64,000 nt of DNA. Origin: Branchiostoma belcheri (lineage: Eukaryota > Chordata > Leptocardii > Amphioxiformes > Branchiostomatidae). The stretch is taken from positions 73,624 through 137,623 of the forward strand of contig NW_017804387.1 of the NCBI RefSeq assembly GCF_001625305.1, given 5' to 3'. The notes under the pieces were generated by a model. It was not told the origin of the DNA. It searched no databases and saw only the letters and a list, made by a program, of their open reading frames with translations. Shown here piece by piece: positions 35,425 to 43,368 of this stretch. The position numbers and the translations under genes are program-made. How positions within the stretch are numbered: position 1 is the first letter of the stretch; the number at the start of each line of letters is the position of its first letter.

Positions 35425-38408
35425 CTGCATGGTCCTTATGTTAAGTTGCTATGGATATGCGTGAGTTCAGTCTGCCCCAAAGGGAAAAAGTCACGTCTAC
35501 TTCTGTTAGTGTTAGCACTCACGGTTTACACAGGTTTTTCGTTACATGACCTCCTTGACAGCTGGTGTCGTTTCACTTGCACGATAACGACAGACCTGTA
35601 GACACCATGGTGGATGAGAGGAGGACTGTGTAGTCACCATCACACAAGATCTAAATACGTCATGGAGGTATGAGATCTCTAAATTCTTATTTCCGTCTTT
35701 TATAACCTCACACAGGCTGTCTGTGCACGTCGTCTGGTCTGGTCTTCTCGATCGTAGAGCTTATCAAACACTCGCGAGACTTGGAATCCTCGCCGAACCA
35801 GGAGGAAGTGAAGGTTGGCTTCGGGTCATCCGGGGTCACCAACCTTGCCTTTGAGACGGACGAACAGTCGGCGGGAAACACGGTATACTGATCTAAGGCC
35901 ACAGCAAGTAATTTTTATGGATGACACCAGCGAGCGCATTAATTTTCGGCTGATTTTGGAAAAAAAAACAAGAAATTTTGTTGACTTCTGACAGTGGTCA
36001 ACATGCCGAAAATGGGCAAAGATGTCTGCTGCCATGCCAGAAGGTGGATGGCAGATAACTATGAAGAGAGGAGACAAGAAAAGACTCTGATTTAATGTTT
36101 TGTTTCTTATTTTGATGCAGTGATACGTGATGCTGCTTGTGTATGTGATGTTCCCACTGAATCAAAATCATTTGTACTATGATTGAGTCAAAATTTTAAA
36201 ATGTAGGAACCTTGTTTTTTCGGCCCGTCTTGTGTTTTTTTTCGCCCGCTCGCATTAGATTTGGAGTCTGTGGAGGATGTCATCCATAAAATTTACTTGC
36301 TGTGGCCGAACTTTGAACTCATCGATTTTAATTTGCTCGAGATGATATCAAAGGATGTTTAAACTTTAGAACTCTTAATATAAGTGGTATTTCAAACATA
36401 TTTAAACCTTGGGACTATTAGTATAAGTGATACTACAAACACGTTGATTTATGAATTTCTATACACTTGTTCGTGCTTAGTTGTAGTAGACCTTACAAAC
36501 GTCGCTGTACTTCCGTTGTGATAATAAAGGTTGTTAGTCAGACGTAATGTCCCGTCCACTGTGAACTTAACTACATTCTGTATTGCTTTGAATGCAATGT
36601 CCAGTACCTAGCTATAACAATCGTGACTGAAACAAAGACAATGCTTCTATTGGGAAAAAAACACCTCCGAAATCTCTTACCTTCCTTCTACCGTTAGAAC
36701 CAGACCACGTCCATGAACAAGTCAGGACTGATTTCGACCGAAGAGAAACCACCACACCGGACTGTGGACAGGAAGCAGCCGCCCACGTTTCTGGCAGGGA
36801 GGTACGTTGGTCAGCATGATCTTGTGGTGTGATGGTAGGGTATTTGGCCCAGAAAAAGGTCCTGGGTTCGACTCCACCTTGGGAAAGGCACTTGACAATG
36901 CTTTCCTCACTTCACTCAGGTGGAAATGAGTACCTAGCTTTGGTTAGGGACGTGTCTCGTGTTTTTGGATCGAGAGCTAGCCTCTACCAGGCTTGGGAAG
37001 GCGGCTGGAAATAGTAGAAATCGGTCAAATAGAGAGAGTTTGTCCGTTGAGAGAACAGTTCGCCGCACCCCAACTGTTCTCTCAACGGACAAACTCCCTT
37101 GGCATGCTTATCTCTCTATTTGACCTATTTCTACTCTTTCCAGCCGCCTCCCCAAGCCTGGTAGAGGCTAATCGAGAGCTACACCCCCATTAACAGCTAG
37201 CATACCTTTTGAAACAAGACTGGCAATGAAAACATACATTGCCATGGCGACGGTGGTTGTCGTTAGGGCTATTGTTCGCATCGTACTGCCATCATTTCAT
37301 GATTTTGAGGAAGACTTGGTACCCGTTAAGTCTAGACAGATACAGTGCACTCCTCCCCTGAGTGTATAGTGAACAAGCCCCTGGGTCACAGAAAGTATGG
37401 TCATCTGGGACAGACAGGTCTTCCCAAGGGTTCCAGGAATGTGGGCATAGTGGCATGTGGGTCAGAGACATGCCTGTGGACATTCCATTCCTGTGGACAA
37501 AATGCCTGTACCATTCCTAGAATTCTTGCAAACTGCACACAATACTGTACCATTAGGCTCCTCCCTGAGACGTCGCCAAAAAAGAGTAGGGCATGCCCCG
37601 GTGCGCGATGGTTCAAATGCTTCTATCTGGTGATTCACGCACGTGTGAGTACGGCCTCCTTACGGTAAAGTTGCAATCGCACAGAGATCGTACGTTGTAA
37701 GCACGTACAACTCACTTACCACTTGCGCAACGTACGATGCACGCAACCGCTCACGGCCAGACGTGGCGTGCAGACCACACTCTTACACTTTGCGCAACCG
37801 TGCGAGTGACGTGCGTAGACGCCACTCCTCCCCCACGTTTTCAGAAAAAAACGTAGCAGACGTAGCCTCCCAAAAAACGTACGGACAAAAAGCACGCACG
37901 GCGGGTTGTGACCGAGGCTTTATGAAAGACCTCCAAGCAGATCCTACGGTGGCAAGATAGTATCTATTAGAGGAGTGACCATTAGCCTTTGGTGGCTAAT
38001 GGTCATTCCTTTGGCCAATGGATACTGTCATGCCATCATATGATCTGCTTGGAGATTACTATAAGACAGCGTCTTTATGTGGGGTGGGCAACTTGAAAGA
38101 TAGCCACAGAACGACTTATCAAATCAAATGTCCGACATATACAAACTTCATTGCTGCACTGCAGGTATTTGAAGTGTTTGTCTTTCTCTCCCATACGATG
38201 TTAAAAGCTATTCCCCTCTCCATGTCTGCTTTAGACCTTCCCATTCGTAAAGTGGCCTGTCTTCAATGCACTGGAGTGCCTCTAAACGCTACCTGTATGA
38301 ACCGGTTTTTCTAATGTTACTGCCATTACATTTGTCTGCAGTGACGTGTGCGGCCAGATTGAAGAGGAAGAGACCGAGAAAGAGGAGGACGAAGACACCC
38401 AACTGTAA
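24116..38408 (+). CDS. DUOXA: Dual oxidase maturation factor (DUOXA), 8 coding exons
   Basis: DUOXA carries DUOX out of the endoplasmic reticulum and forms the active surface complex with it. Exons: 24116-24265, 29634-29691, 31987-32121, 32832-33030, 34878-35089, 35716-35882, 36698-36801, 38342-38408. Phases agree throughout and give 363 residues. Landmarks: WPPFYPEF (7-14), APGIRGKTK (42-50), QDW (75-77), FNVTMTG with an NVT sequon (109-115), RLQYSERY (124-131), STTGHYT (172-178), GWCFWTALVTG (242-252). Membrane segments lie near 20-42, 54-70, 177-193, 202-223 and 242-271, the five-pass layout of the family. The cytoplasmic tail ends in a Glu/Asp-rich run (about 348-360). A TGA at 35889 would end a 309-residue form if the 35882 donor is not used. 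It is divergent from DUOX and convergent with CRTC. Confidence 0.93.
24861..24947. other. Assembly gap (N)
   Basis: Run of 87 N inside DUOXA intron 1. Confidence 1.
24955..25060. repeat. 33-bp tandem repeat beside the assembly gap
   Basis: Three copies of 'aggtccactttttggtccac' plus 'tttttatgtaa', starting 8 bases after the N gap. The gap may hide more units. Confidence 0.85.
25336..25500. mobile_element. Short MITE related to the 33 kb fold-back ends
   Basis: Left ctctccgagcagaggttggt and right ccccaccaacctctgtg, matching the outer ends of the 33035-33842 element. Interior is a C/T-rich stretch. Confidence 0.5.
26640..26935 (+). repeat. tRNA-derived SINE, near full length
   Basis: The head GTGTGGCGCAGCGGTAGCGC gives an A box and GGTTCGATCCC a B box. 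The body has 'cccttgggaaaggcacttta', 'ctcacttcactcaggtgtaa' and the tail 'gcatgccccggtgtgcgatg'. It is a fossil, since no clean anticodon arm pairing was confirmed. Confidence 0.8.
27048..27212 (+). repeat. SINE, 3'-truncated, same family as 26640
   Basis: GTCGTGTGGCGTAACGGCGG head, TAGTTCGAATCC B box and 'cccttgggaaaggcacttta' body. The distal half is missing. Confidence 0.75.
28596..28990 (-). pseudogene. Non-LTR reverse transcriptase fragment in DUOXA intron 1
   Basis: The frame reads DLLTSYKTLVRPACEYAAPA, then RARIETLKRRACRIVLG and LPTLDARRRDLCLNFAKRL. 'VRP--EYA-P-W', 'Q-RACRI-LG' and 'LPTL--RR--LC--FA' are C-terminal blocks of LINE reverse transcriptases. There is no 5' part or endonuclease. 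It is antisense to DUOXA. Confidence 0.85.
29634..29691 (+). CDS. DUOXA: DUOXA coding exon 2
   Basis: 58 bp encoding RLMYCVQVFFAIVVGGIII, the second membrane segment. Acceptor gatccaccag, donor ATAA|GTAAGT. Only this acceptor, not the AG two bases on, keeps a hydrophobic reading. Confidence 0.87.
29767..30680. mobile_element. Inverted-repeat element split by a nested MITE
   Basis: Ends CCAACGTGATTTCAGAGCAG and complement (CTGAAATTGCATTGG). It matches 31256-31622 on both sides of a foreign 507-bp insert at 29939-30445. Confidence 0.7.
29939..30445. mobile_element. Nested MITE with CGGTCACAACCCGC ends
   Basis: Left CGGTCACAACCCGCTGTACG, right GGCGGGTTGTGACCG. The interior is dense in acgtacg palindromes. 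Relatives at 37631-37914 (right half) and 47146-47347. Confidence 0.8.
31256..31622. mobile_element. Inverted-repeat element, intact relative of 29767-30680
   Basis: Ends CCAATGCAATTTCAGGGCGG and CCGCCCTGAAGTTCCATTGG. The same terminus appears at 62047 and 63913 near the right edge. Confidence 0.7.
31662..31954. mobile_element. Palindromic element, same family as 36978-37170
   Basis: Starts TAGCCTCTACCAGGCTTGGG and ends CCAAGCCTGATAGAGGCTA, with 'gtagaaatcggtcaaataga' in each arm. Flanks no longer match. About 30 bases upstream of DUOXA exon 3. Confidence 0.8.
31987..32121 (+). CDS. DUOXA: DUOXA coding exon 3
   Basis: Encodes CAYGQDWDVASVSTVTAYKA and on to SFNVTMT, the conserved extracellular loop with an NVT sequon. 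Acceptor ccgtcccag, donor ACAG|GTATTT. Confidence 0.93.
32244..32450. mobile_element. Palindromic element carrying two CRE octamers
   Basis: Ends ACCCAAGTGCTGTAGA and complement. Arms of about 60 bp each include CACGTGTGACGTCAGCACTG. TGACGTCA lies at 32285-32292 and 32406-32413. In DUOXA intron 3. Confidence 0.8.
32832..33030 (+). CDS. DUOXA: DUOXA coding exon 4
   Basis: Encodes MPGNQSGGRLQYSERYALDL at its start and TTGHYTMMLM at its end, matching the family 'Y-E-F' and 'GHYT--MLW' blocks. It has an NQS sequon. Acceptor tataccag, donor TGTG|GTAGGC. A fold-back transposon begins about 7-10 bases after the exon. Confidence 0.93.
33035..33842. mobile_element. Fold-back element with tRNA-like loop in DUOXA intron
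   Basis: Two arms of about 300 bp (roughly 33040-33360 and 33580-33835) are inverted copies sharing 'taaagcgcatgccataattg' and 'ccaacaagttctatcgacaa'. Outer ends read ctctccaagcagcggttggt and its relative. The loop holds a minus-strand tRNA-like sequence (about 33393-33472). It starts at or a few bases after the exon 4 donor. Confidence 0.8.
33393..33472 (-). repeat. tRNA-derived SINE head in the fold-back loop
   Basis: The minus strand reads TTAGCTCACTCAGTTAGAGC (A-box-like) and GAGTTCGAATCC (B-box-like). The arms do not make a clean cloverleaf, so it is a relic rather than a tRNA gene. Confidence 0.5.
34484..34790 (+). pseudogene. Decayed LINE reverse transcriptase tail in DUOXA intron 4
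   Basis: Translation in one frame gives MMYKMTNKLVDVPTTKYL, FKNSFFPRTIAE, a TGA where Trp is expected, then NSLSPSTVGALSLDSFKQ. 'NSFFPRT---WNSL' is the LINE C-terminal block. It lies just before DUOXA exon 5 and is unrelated to it. Confidence 0.7.
34878..35089 (+). CDS. DUOXA: DUOXA coding exon 5
   Basis: Encodes LSLSLWVLTGLLFSLVRRYG, a second hydrophobic segment (GAYCLLLTGITLML) and FSLGWCFWTALVT. An NAT sequon lies in the loop. Acceptor acatgcag, donor ACTG|GTGAGT. Confidence 0.93.
35346..35422. repeat. GT dinucleotide microsatellite
   Basis: About 38 uninterrupted gt units in DUOXA intron 5. Probably polymorphic. Confidence 0.95.
35716..35891 (+). CDS. DUOXA: DUOXA coding exon 6, with internal donor or stop
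   Basis: Encodes the last membrane segment (CLCTSSGLVFSIVELI) and the cytoplasmic stretch to SAGNT. After ACG at 35880-35882 the sequence GTATAC can be read as a splice donor. Reading on instead gives Val-Tyr-TGA (35889-35891). Splicing joins exon 7 in phase 0. A transposon copy starts at 35897, six bases past the stop. Confidence 0.85.
35897..36307. mobile_element. MITE family A copy beside DUOXA exon 6
   Basis: Begins 6 bases after the TGA at 35889-35891. Flank TAA on the left, GAA on the right (one mutation). Same interior as 61540-61939. Confidence 0.8.
36698..36801 (+). CDS. DUOXA: DUOXA coding exon 7 (cytoplasmic tail)
   Basis: Encodes TSMNKSGLISTEEKPPHRTV, then DRKQPPTFLAG. The acceptor (cttccttctaccgttag) has a strong pyrimidine tract; the donor is GGGAG|GTACGT. 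Phase 0 in and phase 2 out fit both neighbours. There is no obvious family conservation, so this rests on splice signals and phase. Confidence 0.65.
36812..36977 (+). repeat. SINE interrupted by the palindromic element
   Basis: 'gatggtagggtatttggccc', 'GGGTTCGACTCC' B box, 'ttgggaaaggcac' and 'ctcacttcactcaggtg' match the 26640 SINE. It ends in ATCGAGAGC, the duplicated target of the element at 36978-37170. Confidence 0.75.
36978..37170. mobile_element. Near-perfect palindromic element with 9-bp target duplication
   Basis: Starts TAGCCTCTACCAGGCTTGGG and ends with the complement; the two halves pair almost completely. ATCGAGAGC occurs directly on each side (36969-36977, 37171-37179). It is inserted at the end of a SINE. 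A 9-bp duplication with long inverted repeats suggests a Mutator-like MITE. Confidence 0.85.
37212..37620. repeat. Dispersed 375-bp repeat, copy 2, with SINE-like tail
   Basis: Copy of 18882-19258. It continues into 'gcatgccccggtgcgcgatg', also the tail of the SINE at 26640. This suggests the repeat is a SINE/LINE family sharing that 3' end. Confidence 0.75.
37631..37914. mobile_element. Right part of a CGGTCACAACCCGC-type MITE
   Basis: Ends GGCGGGTTGTGACCG. Interior 'cctccttacggtaaagttgc' matches 29939-30445. The left end is missing where it meets the dispersed repeat. Confidence 0.65.
38342..38408 (+). CDS. DUOXA: DUOXA last coding exon, acidic tail and stop
   Basis: Acceptor catttgtctgcag at 38329-38341. 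With two bases from exon 7 it reads S, then DVCGQIEEEETEKEEDED, TQL and TAA at 38406-38408. It is followed by a 0.77 kb 3'UTR with AATAAA at 39167-39172. Support is phase plus splice signals; the acidic tail itself is not a recognised family block. Confidence 0.65.
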
Positions 38409-39190
38409 ACACTTGAAGGCAATCCTGAACACATTGTCTTTACAGACATCCGTACACGCGGCTTCCACATCACTGCACGAGAGATGCTTGAAGTGAAATC
38501 GCGAGCCTGCTTGGCCCGTAAGCATACTTAATCTTAAGTGGGACTTGAAATTCGAAGTCTGTTTCGCAGATGTATTAAGCCTGCCTGCCTGTCTGCATTT
38601 TTGACAGCGAGTTTCTGTGATGTACTTGTGTGTCAGACTGTTTCCAGGGCCTACACAGGAAAGTTTCCCGGCTCCAGGGCCAGCATGCCCCCATGGAAAT
38701 TATACCACAGCCCCCCTATCAGTTAGGTTCCTACCGCTGGCTAGCTCTAGGCCTAGTGTGTTTAATATGGGTCTGGCATCCAGGCTATGATATACTGTAA
38801 TGTAATGTAAATACGTTCAAAATCACATCAAAAGTCAGCTTTTGTCGAGCATCTTATTCTATACTTTTTGGCTTTAAAATTTCGTTTATTGACTGACTTC
38901 CATGTATAGACGGCAGGGAGTCATCTCTTACACCCCCCCTCCATGTATCAAAGCCCGATGTATAACACTGTAACATGGAAAAGTATACTGCCTCCGTTCA
39001 ACTTTTTAAGTATGGATATATTTGTATACAAACATTGCCAAGAAAAAAAAACACACTGAACGTTACCGCTTTGGTTTAACAACATAAATGTTGATGCTTT
39101 AAACCAGATTTAAGTTGTGATTTTCTGTGTTGTGTGTTTAATATGTATATGTATGCAATGTCCTGTAATAAAACTGTTGTACACATGCTG
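38409..39190 (+). other. DUOXA: DUOXA 3'UTR
   Basis: No continued reading frame after TAA at 38408. AATAAA lies at 39167-39172, with a T-rich stretch about 35 bases on. The cleavage site near 39185-39195 is inferred. Confidence 0.55.
39167..39172 (+). terminator. Polyadenylation signal of DUOXA
   Basis: AATAAA in the context cctgtaataaaactg, the first good plus-strand signal after the DUOXA stop. Confidence 0.55.
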
Positions 39191-42100
39191 GCTATTTCTC
39201 CGGATTTTTTTTTTTTTTTCATTTTTCTTCTGACTCATTCCATATACATTTTGCACACAATACAACATGGGGTCATTAAAAAAGAAAATGTAAATTTTTA
39301 TTGACTTTTACAAGGGGTCAGTTATAGACAAAATCATGCACCCGGATTTGCCATGTACGCGGTAAGTTACAACAGACAATGTTGCTCTGAACAGTACGCG
39401 TGGTACAATGGAGTGGCCCTGTATCAAAAATAACGGGACATGTAGTAAGACCGCCCTTCACAACACGGCACCAGACTGGTCATTCAACCGGCAGTCAGGC
39501 GCTGGGCACTGAAATCAGGGCTATTCCATTACCAACTGCATGGGGTGGTAGTAAAGTCTGTGTACTTCTCTCCATTTCTCATTATTCTCGTCCCACTTTT
39601 AAAACATCAATTCTTCCATCAATGCCTTTAAATAAAGACTTCCACTTCAAAGATAAATTTCATATTTTGTCCTGTAAATTTCCAGTCCATCACAATAATA
39701 TTTCCATCATTTGTGCACCTCAGCACAGCCATTATGAAGGAAGTTTTAGTTTTCCTCACCCCTTTTGTTGAATGGAATAGCCCTTGGAATGACAAGTAGC
39801 ACACTACAGCAAGCTCACTGATATACATTGTAGACAATATCCAGAACATTTCTTACATCTCACAGATGGTGTCCAAACGTGATTGGCTCCAAGTGATAAT
39901 TGAATTATCCACTAATACCTGTATATAATTACAAAACTTCTGTAGAGGGGAAAGACTGCCCTTGCTTCATTCTAAAATCATTTCATACACTTTCTGTGGT
40001 AGATATTCATTTCTTTAAATACACATATCCAACATAAAATTTAAAACAATTAACATGTAAACTTTTCCAGTACTTTATGTATTGCCCACACCAATAGTAA
40101 TAGTAAAGTCAAAGGATACAGATGGAAAATAACACTCATGGAATAAATAAAATGAATTTATATTTTTCAGGAGTGGTTGTCCTGATTTTGTTGGTAATCA
40201 ATCTAAGAATTTGAAATGGCGACACAGCCTTTCAGTCGACTGCCAATCTAGTTTGGCCACCACTGCCGAGCATACATAACTCAAGACCAGGGCAGGCCAC
40301 TGATATATAGTGATCACAACTCATCACAACAGAATAGAAGGTTGTAGAAGTAGAATAGTACATGTACACCTTCTACTCTGGACAATGACAAGAACAACAA
40401 ACTATTCAAACTACACCAGGGGTAAAATCATCACTTGTTCAAGCCCTATTTTGTTTTTGGAGGTGTTGAAATGAACCAACTTATTGCAGTCATACTCATG
40501 CAACACAACCCACCATTTTTCATATTGTAACCCCCAGAGCAAACTCTTTCCATAGAGGTGAAAATGTAGAACTGGAAATCTTGACTGTAGAGTAAAAGAG
40601 TGACTTATTTCTGGACTGCCAACACCTTCAGAAGACTGCTGTCCAACCTTGGTACTGTTGGTACAACTGTGCAATAAAATGGACAATGTTTAGGTGACTT
40701 TTGCAAGCAGTTTACTGCGCTGTGAATTTTGTCATGGATCGTAGTTTGTGGCAGTGTCTTCGATGTAACATTTCAAATAACCTGTTTTCAGGTAAAATAC
40801 AGAAAACCTTTCCAGGTTTCCAGATGAAAACTCACGTCTTCCTTCCCCCTTGCTTCTGTGCAAAATTTGTCTCAAGATGTTGGACAGAAACTTGGATTGC
40901 ACTTGGGTTTGCAGGTGTCTCAGAAGGAATTTGAATGCATCCAAAAAAATTTATCACACAAATACTGGAGAGAAAAAAAGTGAAGATTGACTGGCACAAT
41001 ACTATGACAATATCCCTCCTTGCCCTATTTTTGCTGTGTGTACTTGAGTGTAGACTTGACAGTGGAGTAAGAGGGGTGACGGGTAAGGGCTCAAACACGA
41101 CATGTACGACGAACATCCTTGGAAGACGCAGCCCTTTTTCGCTCTACAAAGTATGTATGGGGTTCAGTCAGCAAGGATGACAACAGCCTTCCAAGGTCTT
41201 GACACGTGTGACAGGGGTACAGCACAGGCATTGTACTACCAATAGACATGTACGCAACACAGCTGCTGTTCAGGCCACAACTGACAGCATACACCAGACA
41301 TGTCAGCGGGTGGGTATGTCTACCGTCTTCTACACAAACAGCTCATGTCTGCGGACACGCTACAAATTTTTTTTTCTGTGTTAGATTTTTTATAAATTGT
41401 TATTGTCTCATAGATTTTTCTTTCCACAAAGGAACATGTACAGCAATTTTTGTGTTAATAGCTGCAAGGGAAGCAGATATGAGGGTAGAAAGCACTATAA
41501 TACAATCTGATAGACCAGCCATGGACCTCACAGCTGATAAAACAATTAGAGATATCTTCTTGGATATACAACTACACTGCAAATCATAGTCATCAACATG
41601 CTTTCCTTCATAAGGAAATTGCTTTTTTTAACCATCTACTACATATTTACCGACAAAAACATGTGTACATGTTAACCAAAGCCAGTTATATTACATGGCT
41701 AGCATCACAGGCTGTCGACAGAGCACCAAGCACTATTAGTACAATACAAAAAATATACGTTAAGAGAATCCACTAGATAAGGTTTTGGTAATCTCCATCT
41801 AACATTTGTAAAAACTAAGACAGCTAAATATTTTTTCCTTGTTGGCGTTCTGTGCAGCTGACGTTACTGTTGTTTTTGTCCTGAGCTGCCAAGTGTGAGT
41901 AGTACAAACTTCCTCCAAAAATCAGCTAAAAATGACAAAGGAGAAGCGATTGTTCGCAGACACGTCTCCTCTAACCTGCCATCTCAACTCAGTGCCTGCT
42001 GTGGCCAGGACGGACGGTCCAAAATATCCTCACATATCAAAAATATACAACTTTGAAGAATGACGTCTCCGGAAATCTCTCAAGATGCTTCCAAACCAAA

Positions 42101-43144
42101 TTTACACAAGAAGAACCCGAGTCTTCGGTTTAGACAATTTCAAACCAGACTTTCACCTCTGGTGCATTTGTTAGATCAAAGAAGAAATTAAACAAGTGCT
42201 TCTTTTTTTAACTTAAAAGAACTATGAATTTTTCAATTAAAAAAAATAGATCATTTGTCGGCGACTTGTGCCATATAGAATTCATGCCACTCTTAGAAGG
42301 CTGCACAGGACCATGTGTCCCTGGTTTATTTCGTTATAGCTATTTTGTTGTTGTAGTTGTTCCTGAGTCCAGTCCTTTGTAGCTTGTAGACAAACACGCA
42401 GCACCGAGTTAGAAACCATCTCGACAAAAACCAGATTCCAGTCCGTCCTGTCCACACAGGTTCATACAGCCATTCTTTCATCTACTCCCTACAACATACT
42501 ACAGGTAACTAGCTGTACAATCCGTTACTTTAAACCCTTCAACCCTAAAACATCTACAGGTATTTGCCTTTTTTCCATGTCGTGGTAAGAAATACACAAT
42601 GTATCTTTACAAATGCTCTATAGATAGATCTCTTGGGACAATTAGATTACAGAAATGTTCTTCGTTTTTCTGGAAATTTTCATTCTCTAATATGTACAAA
42701 ACATAGAGGGGAGGGGGGTGGTCAGTCTTCTCTTGGACATCACTAAAACCGTGGCTCTTTTATCCTTCTCACACATTGCACCATTGTCCTATACTGCCAT
42801 GGTTCAATCAGTCTTCGAAAGAAACGAATAAAACACAGGATACGCCCCTCATGCAATCAACCTTCTTCATAAAAAATACATTTCAATGCTTCTTCTCAAA
42901 GCCTTGTCTACTGTGATATTCTAGGACTGTTAACGAGTTACTGTACTGGATCCCTTCATCCCTTACATCTACCTATACTCCGGCATGGAAGTTATGCCGC
43001 CCCCCTCCCCCTCCCACAGGGAAGGTCTGCGCCATGCACACATTCAAGCTCCTGTTCACAGATAACACAGAATGCACTTTACTAAACTGTAGCCCCCTCC
43101 CCCGTACAAACCTAGCATGTAACATCGTCACCCAACACCACTCC
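39191..43144. other. Intergenic region and probable CRTC 3'UTR
   Basis: No protein-like frame and little transposon sequence compared with the introns. The first clear minus-strand AATAAA equivalent near the DUOXA end is at about 39296-39301. If used, the CRTC 3'UTR would be about 3.9 kb and its end only about 130 bases from the DUOXA end. Nearer signals (for example about 42319) could be used instead. Confidence 0.35.
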
Positions 43145-43368
43145 TTACAGCCTATCCATCCGGAATGAGTCTTCTGTGGCCGGGTCTGCCACCATGTCGG
43201 AGGGTTCCGTCAGCATCTGTAAGCTCTCCAGGTCCAGGGGATCTATACCCACTTTCAGGGGGTCGTCCGCCGCAAACAGGGTGTCCGAGTCAAAGCCACT
43301 GGCCATGCTGGCCATGGCACTGCCCAGGTCTTTGGCAAAGTCCTGGCGTGGCGGCGACTCTCCCGCTC
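43145..43368 (-). CDS. CRTC: CRTC last exon, transactivation tail and stop
   Basis: Encodes [20 protein letters not shown], an acidic/hydrophobic region ([20 protein letters not shown]) and the family's C-terminal signature [14 protein letters not shown], with TAA at 43147-43145. Acceptor ttgtttcag. Confidence 0.97.

Noticed and set aside
35232-35601. Val-Cys repeat open frames
   Set aside because: Translation of the GT microsatellite.
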